Part shown: positions 18,536 through 27,218 of the stretch, piece after piece
Numbering within the stretch: position 1 is the first letter of the stretch
Layout of the letters: each line of letters starts with the position of its first letter
Origin: Streptomyces violens
GTDB taxonomy: Bacteria > Actinomycetota > Actinomycetes > Streptomycetales > Streptomycetaceae
Direction: 5' to 3'
Length of the DNA: 64,000 nt
NCBI RefSeq assembly: GCF_000717745.1
Contig: NZ_JOBH01000012.1
Coordinates: 62,001 to 126,000, forward strand
Notes under the pieces: model-generated
Seen by the model: only the letters and a program-made list of their open reading frames with translations
What the model was told of the DNA's origin: nothing
The model's database searches: none
Made by a program: the position numbers and the translations under genes

Positions 18536-20134
18536 GTGCCCCGGCGTCCACTGCCCAGCATCCTGAGCAACAGCGCTCCCCTCACCCGCGGCCGCGACTT
18601 CGCGCGGACCGCGGCCGACAGCGCCTCCGACGTGTTCCACCCGCTGCTCGTCATCGGCCGCGGCCTGGGCCGGCTGTGCGCGGCCGGCCGGCAGCGGTGG
18701 TCGGCGACGCCGCGGGAGCGCCGGGGCCCGCTGCTGGCCACGACGGCCGTCTGCCTGGTGTCCCTGGCGCTCGTGCCGTACGGACCGCTGCTCGGCCTCA
18801 TCTCGGTGATGGCGGCGGCCGCTTGGGCGGGCCGGGAGCGGGCGCCCGCCGACGCCGGGCCGACCGAGGCCGAGACCGGCCGGCTGCGCGCCCTGTACGA
18901 GGCGCTGGTGCCGTACTTGAGCTTCGAGGGCGACCCGAACCCGCTGTATGTGCACGACGGCGACTGGGCCGCGGCCTTCCCCGAGTACGAGTTCGACGAG
19001 GACGGGCGGCTCGCGCGGCTGCGCCTGAAGTACCCCGTGTACTTCACCGATGCCGAGCCCCAGTCCCGGGTCCGCATCGAACAGGTGCTGCTCGCCAAGT
19101 CGGGGCGCGGCCGGGAGTACCACTTCGCGTGGGACCAGGAGGGCAACCAGCTCGTCCTGACCGTGCTGCCCGCGCTGCCGACCGACATCGCGGCCCAGCG
19201 GTTCGTGACCACGCCGGGCGAGACCGTGCTGGGCTTCACCGACGCGGGCGCGGTGCAGCGCACCGTACCGGTGGCGGGCGCGGCCGAGGAGGCGGAGCCG
19301 CGGGACGTACCGCCGGTGGTCTGGCGGACCGGGCCGCGCTCCACCGAGTCGCATCTGCTGGCCCTCGGGCGCCCCGGGAGCGGCACCACGACCCTGCTGC
19401 GGTCGATCGCCCTGCAAGCCCTCTGCCACGGTGACGTACTGGTCATCGACGGCAGCGGAACCGGGGAGTTCGCTTTCCTTCTCGGGCGGCCCGGCGTGCT
19501 CGGCGTGGAGTGCGGACTGACCAGCGCGCTGGCCACATTGGAGTGGGCGGCGCACGAGACGGAGCGGCGCCTGATCGCCGCGAACCGCGCGCGGCAGGCC
19601 GGGCTGCCGGTTCCCGACGACATCCGCCAGCCACTGTGGGTCCTCATCGACCGGCCGAGCGCGCTGACCCACCTCGCCGCCGCCGAGGGCCGCGACGACC
19701 CGCAGCGCCTCCTCCAAGTGCCGCTGCGCCACGGGCGCGCCGCGAGCGTCACCGTGGCCGTCGCCGACCAGTTCGAGAGCGCGGAGCTGCTGAGCGAGCC
19801 GGTACGCGCCCACACCCGGGCGCGCGTCGTGCTCGGGCCCACCGGCCCGGAGGACGTACGTGCCGTCCTGGGCGCGCTCCCGGACACCACGCCCGCCGAC
19901 CAGGTCCCGCCGGGGCGCGGCTACGCCCGGCTCGGCTCGGGCCCGGTCCTCCGCCTCCAAGTGCCCGCCACACCCGATCCGTTCGACGATGCGACGAGCG
20001 AGTACCACCGGCAGGCGGTACTGGCGCTGCTCCCGGAGCGCACGGCGCTCGGCTCCGTGCCCGCGGCCGCCGCCCCGCCCGCCGACACCGCGGACTTCGG
20101 GTACCGCGCCGGCACCGCCTCCGGGGCGGTGTGA
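18536..20134 (+). CDS. FtsK/SpoIIIE-like ATPase domain protein
   Basis: A 532-residue protein beginning at GTG 18536. Residues 60-100 contain two hydrophobic segments; the cytosolic part has a P-loop-like GRPGSGTTTLLRS (about 279-291), hydrophobic strands with acidic ends at DVLVIDGSGTGEF and LWVLIDRPSAL, and a RecA-like arrangement like that of FtsK/TraB translocases. The canonical Walker A lysine is replaced by threonine, so ATP hydrolysis may be impaired or supported differently. There is no C-terminal gamma DNA-reading domain. It may assist septal membrane or DNA events during growth or sporulation; function unproven. Confidence 0.7.
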   Translation: MPRRPLPSILSNSAPLTRGRDFARTAADSASDVFHPLLVIGRGLGRLCAAGRQRWSATPRERRGPLLATTAVCLVSLALVPYGPLLGLISVMAAAAWAGRERAPADAGPTEAETGRLRALYEALVPYLSFEGDPNPLYVHDGDWAAAFPEYEFDEDGRLARLRLKYPVYFTDAEPQSRVRIEQVLLAKSGRGREYHFAWDQEGNQLVLTVLPALPTDIAAQRFVTTPGETVLGFTDAGAVQRTVPVAGAAEEAEPRDVPPVVWRTGPRSTESHLLALGRPGSGTTTLLRSIALQALCHGDVLVIDGSGTGEFAFLLGRPGVLGVECGLTSALATLEWAAHETERRLIAANRARQAGLPVPDDIRQPLWVLIDRPSALTHLAAAEGRDDPQRLLQVPLRHGRAASVTVAVADQFESAELLSEPVRAHTRARVVLGPTGPEDVRAVLGALPDTTPADQVPPGRGYARLGSGPVLRLQVPATPDPFDDATSEYHRQAVLALLPERTALGSVPAAAAPPADTADFGYRAGTASGAV

Positions 20135-20274
20135 CCGACCGCCCTTACGGGCCCTGTTCTCCGGGCGGCCACCGGTGACGCGCTCCACCGGCGGCCGCCC
20201 GGACCATTCCTCCGGAAGCCGGTGCCGGATCACCTTCCGGGACCGCGTGTCGGAACATCCTCCGGGGCCGCGTG

Positions 20275-21780
20275 TCAGGCCACGAACGAGTGCAGCGTGT
20301 CGGTGTCCTGGGAGCGGCCGGTGGCGACGAGGTGCGCGGCGCCGGCCAGCCGGGAGGCGGCCTGGTCGGCGACCGCGCCGCTGACCGTGAACGGGAGGCG
20401 TACGAAGCCCTCGAAGGCGCCGTCCACGCCGAAGCGCGGGCCCGACGGCACGCGTACGCCCAGCCGCTCCCCCGCCTCCGCGATGCGCGAGCCGGACAGG
20501 CCGCCCGTGCGTGCCCAGAGGGTGAGGCCGCCGCTGGGGACGCTGAACTCCCAGTCGGGCAGGTGGCGCCGGACCGCGTCGACGATCGCGTCCCTGTTCT
20601 CGCGCGCCTGGTCCCGCCGGATGGCGACCGCCTCCTCCCAGCCGCCGCCGTCCAACAGCGACGTGATGGCGAGCTGTTCGAGGACCGGGGAGCCGAGGTC
20701 GGCGTAGGCGCGGGCGGCGACCAGGCTGCGGATGATGTCCGGGGCCGCGCGCACCCAGCCGATGCGCATACCGGCCCAGAACGCCTTGCTCGCCGAGCCC
20801 ACGGTGATCACCGAGCTGCCCGAGGGGTCGAACGAGCAGACGGCGGGCGGCACTTCGACACCCGGGTCGAGACACAGCTCGGCCATCGTCTCGTCGACGA
20901 CCAGGACCGTGCCGGCCGAGCGGGCCGCCGCGACCAGTCCGCGCCGCTGCTCCTCCGTGGCGAGCGAGCCGGTGGGGTTGTGGAAATCCGCGACGACGTA
21001 CGCCATACGGGGCGCGGCGTCCCGCATCACCTGGCGCCAGGCCGGGATGTCCCAGCCGCCGAGCCGCTCGGCAAGCGCCACGGGGACGAGCCGGGCCCCG
21101 GCGTCCCGCATCAGCTGCAGGATGTTCGCGTACGAGGGCGAGTCGACGGCCACCCGCTCCCCGGGGCGGGTGATCAGGCGGCAGATCGCGGCCACCGCGC
21201 CCATCGCGCCGGTGGTCACCATGATCTGCTCGGGCATGGTGGGGATGCCGCGGGCCGTGTAGCGGTCGGCGAGGGCCTGCCGCAGGGCGGGCAGTCCGGC
21301 CGGGTAGTCGCCGTGCGTGTGGGCGTACAGCGGCAGGTCCGCCATGACGCCCTGCACGGAGCGGGTGAGCCAGGGCTCGGGCGCGGGCAGCGCGGCGCAG
21401 CCCAGGTCGATCATGGAGCCGGCGGCCTCCGGGGGCAGCGGCTCCAGGCCCCGGGTGGGCAGCGGATTGCCGGCCGGTACGGCGGTCCAGCTTCCCGAGC
21501 CGCGCCGCGACTCCAGGAAGCCCTCGGCGCGCAGCGCTTCGTAGGCGGCGGCGACGGTGGTCCTGCTGACGGACAGCGCGGCGGCGAGCTCGCGCTCGGC
21601 GGGCAGCCGCGCGGCCACCGGGACCCGCCCTTCGAGCACCAGAAGGCGGACGCCGTCGGCGAGGGTCCGGTACGCGGGGATGCGGCGGCCGCCGACCGCC
21701 GCCGAGGCAGCGCGGTCGTCCTGCGACCGCACCAGGCGGGCGAGTTGGGCCGCACCCACCGCTGAAGTCCACTGCGCCAT
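20275..21780 (-). CDS. MocR-type regulator: GntR helix-turn-helix fused to aminotransferase-like domain
   Basis: A 501-residue PLP-dependent regulator of the PdxR/MocR class. Residues 35-100 form a GntR winged helix (LPAERELAAALSVSRTTVAAAYEAL); residues 120-495 form a fold-type I aminotransferase domain with the PLP lysine in GSASKAFWAGMRIGW and the N-P-T-G substrate motif in DFHNPTGSLA. ATG 21780 opens onto a 99-bp divergent spacer shared with a YczE-type membrane protein, the classical MocR-YczE pairing, so it most likely controls that gene. Ligand might be PLP or a PLP-amino acid adduct. Confidence 0.9.
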   Translation of the reverse strand: MAQWTSAVGAAQLARLVRSQDDRAASAAVGGRRIPAYRTLADGVRLLVLEGRVPVAARLPAERELAAALSVSRTTVAAAYEALRAEGFLESRRGSGSWTAVPAGNPLPTRGLEPLPPEAAGSMIDLGCAALPAPEPWLTRSVQGVMADLPLYAHTHGDYPAGLPALRQALADRYTARGIPTMPEQIMVTTGAMGAVAAICRLITRPGERVAVDSPSYANILQLMRDAGARLVPVALAERLGGWDIPAWRQVMRDAAPRMAYVVADFHNPTGSLATEEQRRGLVAAARSAGTVLVVDETMAELCLDPGVEVPPAVCSFDPSGSSVITVGSASKAFWAGMRIGWVRAAPDIIRSLVAARAYADLGSPVLEQLAITSLLDGGGWEEAVAIRRDQARENRDAIVDAVRRHLPDWEFSVPSGGLTLWARTGGLSGSRIAEAGERLGVRVPSGPRFGVDGAFEGFVRLPFTVSGAVADQAASRLAGAAHLVATGRSQDTDTLHSFVA

Positions 21781-21879
21781 CTCGACCAGTCCACCTTTCC
21801 GTGATTGGCCATGGAACCCGGCTGTCAGCCCGCCACAGGCTGACCTCCTACAGTCCAATCTTGCCAGGAGGGGAACGCG
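21781..21879. promoter_or_regulatory. MocR/yczE divergent spacer
   Basis: CAGTCCA occurs at 21787-21793 and 21851-21857 as a direct repeat, and GTCAGCC/GGCTGAC form a 7-bp inverted repeat around 21824-21843. MocR regulators often bind direct repeats, so the CAGTCCA pair is the better operator candidate. AGGAGGGG at 21867-21874 supports the unusual TTG start of yczE. Confidence 0.45.
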
Positions 21880-22680
21880 TTGTCTGCAAAGGGACCTGCA
21901 AAGGCGTCCGCAAAGGAGCCCGCGGAGGGGTCGGAAAAGGGGCCGGAGGGCGGTCCGGCGGACGGCCGGGAGGGGGAGCCGGAGGCGGCCGCCGAGCGGC
22001 CCCGCGGACGCCATCTGCCGCGACGACTGGTCCAGCTCTACGTCGGTCTGGTGCTGTACGGCGTGAGCATGGGGCTGATGGTACGCGCGGACCTCGGCCT
22101 GGAGCCGTGGAGCGTGCTCAACCAGGGCATCGCGGAACACACCGGCCTGACGATCGGCACGGTCACGATCGTCTCCGGCGCGCTGATCCTGCTGCTGTGG
22201 ATCCCGCTGCGGCAGCGCGTGGGCCTGGGCACCGTCTCGAACGTGATCGTGCTGGGCCTGGTGATGGACGCGACGATGGCCCTGGTGCCCGCGTCCTCGT
22301 CGTTCGCGGTGCGCATCCCGGTGCTGGCCGCCGCGGTCGCCCTGAACGGCGCGGCGACCGGGCTGTACATCTCCGCACGCTTCGGTCCCGGGCCGCGCGA
22401 CGGGCTGATGACCGGGCTGCATCTGCGCACCGGCCGCCCCATCCGCCTCGTCCGTACCTGCATCGAGATCACCGTACTGGCCGCGGGCTTCGCGCTCGGC
22501 GGCTCGGTCGGCGTGGGCACCGTCGTGTACGCACTGGCCATCGGCCCGATGGCGCAGTTCTTCCTGCGGCTCTTCGCGATCAAGGGCCTGGACGAGCCGT
22601 CCCGGGTGGTCACCGGTAAGTCGGCGCCACAGGAGCCGACGGCGGCGACACCGGAGACGGTCACGGGCTGCGGGGGCTGA
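21880..22680 (+). CDS. YczE/YitT-family membrane protein
   Basis: A 266-residue integral membrane protein. After a 45-residue low-complexity Ala/Lys/Glu/Gly-rich N-terminus, five to six membrane segments follow, with the family block MRADLGLEPWSVLNQGI (about 67-84) and ARFGPGPRDGLMTGL (about 166-180). The TTG start is favoured by the near-perfect AGGAGGGG before it. In Bacillus YczE is tied to surfactin synthetase activation, but in actinobacteria it is usually just a MocR partner and possible transporter of a vitamin or amino acid. Substrate unknown. Confidence 0.84.
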   Translation: MSAKGPAKASAKEPAEGSEKGPEGGPADGREGEPEAAAERPRGRHLPRRLVQLYVGLVLYGVSMGLMVRADLGLEPWSVLNQGIAEHTGLTIGTVTIVSGALILLLWIPLRQRVGLGTVSNVIVLGLVMDATMALVPASSSFAVRIPVLAAAVALNGAATGLYISARFGPGPRDGLMTGLHLRTGRPIRLVRTCIEITVLAAGFALGGSVGVGTVVYALAIGPMAQFFLRLFAIKGLDEPSRVVTGKSAPQEPTAATPETVTGCGG

Positions 22681-22798
22681 GGGGGCTGAGGGGCGCGGCT
22701 TACGGAGGCCGGCGCCGCAGCACCTCAAGGGCCAGGACCGCGCCTCCGGGACCGGCCCCCGCTGCCCCTCTGTACGGAGCGCCAGCCATACTGCCCGC

Positions 22799-23599
22799 GT
22801 GACCGTCCTGCGCCCCCGCCCCCGCCACCCGTACCTCGACCACCCGGCGCCGCTCGCCTTCGCCCACCGGGGCGGCGCGGCGGACGGCCTGGAGAACACC
22901 GCGCTCGCCTTCCGCCGCGCCGTCGAGCGCGGCTACCGCTATCTGGAGACGGACGTGCACGCCACGTCGGACGGCCGCCTGGTGGCGTTCCACGACGCCA
23001 CCCTGGACCGGGTCACCGACAGCAGCGGCCGGATCGGGGCACTGCCCTGGCGGGCCGTGCGGCAGGCCAAAGTGGCGGGCCGGGAGCCGCTGCCGCTCTT
23101 CGAGGAGCTGCTGGAGGAGTTCCCGGAGGCGCGCTGGAACGTGGACGTGAAGGCCGAGCCGGCGCTGCGCCCGTTGCTGGCGCTGCTGCGCCGTACGGGA
23201 GCATGGGACCGGGTGTGCGTCGGCTCCTTCTCGGAGGCGCGGGCCGGGCGGGCGCAGCAGCTCGCGGGCGGCCGGCTGGCCACCTCCCTGGGCACCCGTG
23301 GAGTGGCGGGGCTGCGGCTGCGCTCCTACGGGCGGAGCCTGCCGCTGGACCGGTTGCTGGGCGCCGCGGTACGGCGCAGCGCGGTGTGCGTACAGGTACC
23401 GGAGCGGCACGCGGGCCTACGGGTGGTGGACCGGCTCTTCCTGAAGGCGGCCCGGCAGCTCGGACTTCAGGTGCATGTCTGGACCGTGAACGACGCCGCG
23501 CGGATGGCGGATCTCCTGGATCTAGGTGTAGATGGCATCATGACCGATCACATAGACACGCTGCGGGATGTGCTGACCGCGCGGGGCGCCTGGACCTGA
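22799..23599 (+). CDS. Glycerophosphodiester phosphodiesterase
   Basis: A 266-residue cytoplasmic GDPD, hydrolysing glycerophosphodiesters to glycerol-3-phosphate and an alcohol. Catalytic motifs: AHRGGAADGLENT (His-Arg and Glu-Asn), YLETDVHATSDGRLVAFHD (metal-binding Glu/Asp and second His), and a C-terminal VHVWTVNDAARM. No signal peptide is seen, consistent with a cytoplasmic enzyme. The start is GTG 22799. It is followed in the same direction by an MFS gene 67 nt later. Confidence 0.92.
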   Translation: MTVLRPRPRHPYLDHPAPLAFAHRGGAADGLENTALAFRRAVERGYRYLETDVHATSDGRLVAFHDATLDRVTDSSGRIGALPWRAVRQAKVAGREPLPLFEELLEEFPEARWNVDVKAEPALRPLLALLRRTGAWDRVCVGSFSEARAGRAQQLAGGRLATSLGTRGVAGLRLRSYGRSLPLDRLLGAAVRRSAVCVQVPERHAGLRVVDRLFLKAARQLGLQVHVWTVNDAARMADLLDLGVDGIMTDHIDTLRDVLTARGAWT

Positions 23600-23666
23600 C
23601 CCGACCCACGGGTTCCGGCACCGCGACCGCTTCCGCCGCCGTGACGGGGAGCGCAAGGGGGAACCT

Positions 23667-25025
23667 GTGGGTGTGCACACTGCTGTCGAGCCGGCCGAGC
23701 CGAAGGACGTGGCCGACCGGCGGCGCGAGCAGCGCGGCTGGTACTGGTACGACTGGGCCAACAGCGTCTACTCGACGACCGTCCTGACGGTGTTCCTCGG
23801 GCCGTATCTGACGTCCGTGGCGAAGGCCGCGGCCGACGCGCACGGATTCGTCCACCCGCTGGGCATCCCGGTACGGGCCGGATCGTTCTACGCGTACTCG
23901 GTGTCGGCCTCGCTGCTGCTGTCGGTACTGGCGATGCCGCTGGCGGCGGCCGTCGCCGACCGCACCGGGCGCAAGAAGCCGCTGCTGGGCGGGTGCGCGT
24001 ACACGGGCGCCGCGGCGACGACGGGGCTGCTCTTCCTGGGCGGCGACCGCTATCTGCTCGGCGGGGCGCTGCTGATCGTCGCGAACGTGTCGTTCGTCGT
24101 GTCGATGATGCTCTACAACTCCTACCTGCCGCAGATCGCGGACCCCGAGGAGCGGGACGCGGTGTCCTCACGGGGCTGGGCGTTCGGTTACGCGGCGGGC
24201 GCGCTGGTCCTCGTGGCCAATCTGGTCCTGTACGCGGGCCACGCCTCCTTCGGCGTCTCGCAGGAGGACGCCATCCGGATCTGCCTGGCGTCGGCGGGCC
24301 TGTGGTGGGCGGTGTTCACACTCGTACCGCTGCGCCGGCTCCGGGACCGCCGCCCGCTCCGTACGGCCGCGTCCCCGGCCCCCGGAGGCGGCCTGCGGCA
24401 GCTCCGGGAGACGCTGCGCGATCTGCGCCGGTACCCGCTGACGCTGGCCTTCCTGCTCGCGTACCTGGTGTACAACGACGGCGTACAAACCGTGATCACC
24501 CAGGCATCGGTGTTCGGCTCGGAGGAGCTGGGCCTGGACCAGACGACGCTGATCGTCGCGGTGCTGCTGGTGCAGGCACTGGCGGCGGCGGGCGCGGTGC
24601 TGATGGGCCGGCTGGCCCGGCGGTACGGCGCCAAACGGACGATTCTGGCGTCGCTGGTGGCGTGGACGGCGGTGATTGTGGCGGGGTACTTCCTGCCCGC
24701 GCACGCGCCCGTGTGGTTCTTCTGCCTGGCCGTGGCGATCGGGCTCGTACTGGGCGGCAGCCAGGCCCTGTCGCGGTCGCTGTATTCGCATCTCATCCCG
24801 CGCGGAAAAGAGGCCGAATACTTCGCCGCGTACGAGATCAGCGACCGGGGCGTGAGCTGGCTGGGGCCGCTGGTCTTCGGTATCGCGTACCAGATGACGG
24901 GCAGCTACCGCGACGCGATCGCCTCGCTGGCGGCGTTCTTCTTGATCGGATTTGTCCTGCTCGTCCGCGTGCCCGTGCGGCGCGCGGCGACGGCGGCCGG
25001 AAATCGCGTCCCCGACCTGATTTAG
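23667..25025 (+). CDS. MFS transporter, UMF1/Atg22-like
   Basis: A 452-residue transporter with about 12 membrane segments. The N-terminal RGWYWYDWANSVYSTTVLTVF is diagnostic for the UMF1 (Vps/Atg22-related) branch, and MMLYNSYLPQIADPEERDAVSSRGWAFGY is its conserved central block. GTG 23667 with AAGGGG upstream. Transported substrate is not known in bacteria; yeast Atg22 exports amino acids from the vacuole. Probably co-transcribed with the glycerophosphodiesterase gene. Confidence 0.87.
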   Translation: MGVHTAVEPAEPKDVADRRREQRGWYWYDWANSVYSTTVLTVFLGPYLTSVAKAAADAHGFVHPLGIPVRAGSFYAYSVSASLLLSVLAMPLAAAVADRTGRKKPLLGGCAYTGAAATTGLLFLGGDRYLLGGALLIVANVSFVVSMMLYNSYLPQIADPEERDAVSSRGWAFGYAAGALVLVANLVLYAGHASFGVSQEDAIRICLASAGLWWAVFTLVPLRRLRDRRPLRTAASPAPGGGLRQLRETLRDLRRYPLTLAFLLAYLVYNDGVQTVITQASVFGSEELGLDQTTLIVAVLLVQALAAAGAVLMGRLARRYGAKRTILASLVAWTAVIVAGYFLPAHAPVWFFCLAVAIGLVLGGSQALSRSLYSHLIPRGKEAEYFAAYEISDRGVSWLGPLVFGIAYQMTGSYRDAIASLAAFFLIGFVLLVRVPVRRAATAAGNRVPDLI

Positions 25026-25193
25026 GCAAGTGGGACGCGGCCCGGTAGTGTACGCCTTTGGCTCACCAGGCGGACCGTTACTGCGCGCTGAACTTCGGAC
25101 AGCGTCGGGTGACATCTGCTGCCAGATGTGACAAACCGGGCGCTGGTGGGTACAACAAGGGGCGGCACGACGGGCGACCTGGGTCCCGAATTC

Positions 25194-25220
25194 GGGAATC
25201 TTCACCGCCGACCGGACGTT
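25194..25220 (+). promoter_or_regulatory. Sigma-R-type promoter of rbpA
   Basis: GGGAAT (25194-25199) followed by exactly 18 bases and then GTT (25218-25220) fits the sigma-R consensus GGAAT-N18-GTT. It lies 62 bp before the rbpA start. S. coelicolor rbpA is known to be in the disulfide-stress sigma-R regulon. A 7-bp inverted repeat ACATCTG/CAGATGT lies upstream at 25112-25129. Confidence 0.75.
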
Positions 25221-25282
25221 GACCGGATGACGACGACAGCGACACCTGTCCTGTGGGCGACAAAGCCCGGGAGGCACGATTC

Positions 25283-25660
25283 ATGAGTGAGCGAGCTCTT
25301 CGCGGCACGCGACTTGTGGTGACCAGCTACGAGACCGACCGCGGCATCGACCTGGCCCCGCGCCAGGCGGTGGAGTACGCATGCGAGAAGGGACATCGCT
25401 TTGAGATGCCCTTCTCGGTAGAGGCCGAGATTCCGTCGGAGTGGGAGTGCAAGGTTTGCGGCGCTCCCGCACTTCTGGTGGATGGCGATGGCCCTGAGGA
25501 GAAGAAGGGCAAGCCCGCGCGTACGCACTGGGACATGCTCATGGAGCGGCGCACCCGCGAGGAGCTCGAGGAGGTGCTGGCCGAGAGGCTGGCCGTCCTG
25601 CGCTCCGGCACCATGAACATCGCTGTGCACCCGCGCGACAGCAACAAGAAGTCCGCCTGA
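25283..25660 (+). CDS. rbpA: RNA polymerase-binding protein RbpA
   Basis: A 125-residue actinobacterial transcription factor that binds RNA polymerase and the principal sigma factor and stabilises open complexes. An N-terminal basic tail (MSERALRGTRLVVTSYETD) is followed by the core with zinc-ligand-type residues (YACEKGHRFEMPF, then WECKVCGAPA) and the sigma-interaction region KKGKPARTHWDMLMERRTREELEEVL. Length and sequence are family-typical. It is monocistronic, with a sigma-R promoter before and a strong hairpin after it. Confidence 0.97.
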   Translation: MSERALRGTRLVVTSYETDRGIDLAPRQAVEYACEKGHRFEMPFSVEAEIPSEWECKVCGAPALLVDGDGPEEKKGKPARTHWDMLMERRTREELEEVLAERLAVLRSGTMNIAVHPRDSNKKSA

Positions 25661-25674
25661 CGGCGGACCTCACG

Positions 25675-25718
25675 ACGAGGGCCGGTATCCCTGCTGCGGC
25701 AGGGATACCGGCCCTCGT
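25675..25718. terminator. 20-bp perfect hairpin between rbpA and fxsA
   Basis: An uninterrupted 20-bp stem (25675-25694 with 25699-25718) and a TGCG tetraloop lie 14 nt past the rbpA stop and 11 nt before the convergent fxsA stop. It should terminate transcription from both sides. Confidence 0.85.
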
Positions 25719-25729
25719 GGCGTTTGCTG

Positions 25730-26296
25730 TCAGCGGGGCAGCGGCGGGTCCTGCCGGGGCGGGGCCGGCGGCTCGTCGTCGCGGACGACCTCGCCCGGGA
25801 CGACCTTGCCGTCCGGAGCGTGCATACGCGCCTGCTGGAAGGCGTCGGCGAAGGAGCCGGGGGATGTGGGCGCCTGGCGGGCCAGCAGGCGCTCCACGCG
25901 CCGCTGGAGGATTTTCCTGGTCGGCGGGAAGAGGCAGAGCAGGCCCGCCGCGTCCGAGACCAGCCCGGGGCACATCAGGAGCAGGCCGCCGAGCATCGGC
26001 AGCATGTTGCCGCCGCCGGTCTCCGGGGCCGGCTTCGCCGGGTCGGCGCCGGGCTGCTGGAAGGCGCCCGCCAGGTTCTGCCAGGCACGCCGGCCCGCGC
26101 GCTTGATGACGTAACCGCCGAGCAGCACGCCGGCCACCAGCAGGAGAAAGACCGTCAGTCCGCCCGCTGCCTGCCCGACCAGGGTGAGCAGCCAGACCTC
26201 CAGGACGACCCAGACGGCGATGCCGAGCGGCACCAGACGGCGGGCGCGGGAGCGACGGGGCGGACGGGAACGCGGGGGCGTGGTGGCGGACGTCAT
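25730..26296 (-). CDS. fxsA: FxsA family membrane protein
   Basis: A 188-residue membrane protein. Two adjacent helices near residues 22-65 (LGIAVWVVLEVWLLTLVG and LTVFLLLVAGVLLGGYVIKRAG), a Gly/Met-rich linker, then LPMLGGLLLMCPGLVSDAAGLLCLFPPTRKILQRRVER, the diagnostic FxsA block. In E. coli FxsA titrates phage T7 exclusion protein; function in actinobacteria is unknown. The C-terminal 45 residues are charged and Pro-rich. It converges on rbpA, a common Streptomyces arrangement. Confidence 0.88.
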   Translation of the reverse strand: MTSATTPPRSRPPRRSRARRLVPLGIAVWVVLEVWLLTLVGQAAGGLTVFLLLVAGVLLGGYVIKRAGRRAWQNLAGAFQQPGADPAKPAPETGGGNMLPMLGGLLLMCPGLVSDAAGLLCLFPPTRKILQRRVERLLARQAPTSPGSFADAFQQARMHAPDGKVVPGEVVRDDEPPAPPRQDPPLPR

Positions 26297-26438
26297 GACT
26301 CAAGTGTGCCTGGTCCGCCGTGGGTAGGGCCCCTCCCTCTCCCCGAACCGGTGAGTGGGACCCCCTCCCCCGCCACCACCACACACCCCAAAACTAGCCC
26401 CCACCACCGACCGCCCCCGAGTTATCCACAGGCCCACT

Positions 26439-27218
26439 TCAGTGGCCCTTCTTGCCACGCAGCCTCTCCAGGCGGGAGCCGACGCCCCAGGCCGTCACGC
26501 GCCACAGGGCCTCCACGACGATGTCGCGGTTCATCTTGCTGTCGCCCCGCTCGCGTTCGACGAAGGTGATGGGCACCTCGACGACGTGGTAGCCGGCCTC
26601 GACCGCCCGCCGGGCCAGGTCGACCTGGAAGCAGTACCCCTGCGAGGCGACCTCCTCCAGGCCCAGCCCCTGCAGCGTCTCCTTGCGGAAGGCCCGGAAG
26701 CCGCCGGTGACGTCCCGGATCGGCACGTCCAGCAGCAGCCGGGAGTACGTGCTGCCGCCGCGGGAGAGGAACTCGCGGTACTTGGGCCAGTTCACCACCC
26801 GGCCGCCGGGCATCCAGCGCGAGCCGAGCACGAGGTCGGCGCCCTTCAGGGCGGTCAGCAGCCGGGGCAGCTCCTCGGGCTGGTGGGAGCCGTCGGCGTC
26901 CATCTCCACCAGGACGTCGTAGCCGTGCTCGATGCCCCACTGGAAGCCCGCGAGGTAGGCGGCGCCCAGGCCCTCCTTGCCCTGCCGGTGCAGGACGTGC
27001 ACGTGGTCGTCGGCGGCGGCCAGTTCGTCGGCGAGCTTGCCCGTGCCGTCCGGGCTGTTGTCGTCGGCGACCAGTACGTGCGCGTCGGGCACTCCTGCGC
27101 GCACCCGATCGACGACGAGCTTGATGTTCTCCGCCTCGTTGTAGGTCGGAATGATCACCAAGATGTCGCCCAGCGGTCCGTACTGCCGCCGCCCGCCGTC
27201 CTGTGCGCCGTCTGTCAC
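26439..27218 (-). CDS. ppm1: Polyprenol-phosphate mannosyltransferase
   Basis: Transfers mannose from GDP-mannose to polyprenyl phosphate at the cytoplasmic membrane face, supplying protein O-mannosylation. 259 residues of a GT2 fold: VIIPTYNEAENI, VADDNSPDGTGKLADEL, VEMDADGSHQPEELPRLL (metal-binding DAD) and GSRWMPGG are all typical of dolichol-phosphate-mannose synthases. It has no C-terminal membrane domain. The GTG start overlaps the lnt stop as GTGA. In mycobacteria the same two activities are a single Lnt-Ppm1 fusion, so the coupling here is functionally meaningful. Confidence 0.93.
   Translation of the reverse strand: MTDGAQDGGRRQYGPLGDILVIIPTYNEAENIKLVVDRVRAGVPDAHVLVADDNSPDGTGKLADELAAADDHVHVLHRQGKEGLGAAYLAGFQWGIEHGYDVLVEMDADGSHQPEELPRLLTALKGADLVLGSRWMPGGRVVNWPKYREFLSRGGSTYSRLLLDVPIRDVTGGFRAFRKETLQGLGLEEVASQGYCFQVDLARRAVEAGYHVVEVPITFVERERGDSKMNRDIVVEALWRVTAWGVGSRLERLRGKKGH

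Noticed and set aside
18512-21772. A 1086-codon minus-strand frame across the FtsK-like and MocR genes
   Set aside because: Low-complexity composition, crosses two real genes on different strands, and has no domain.
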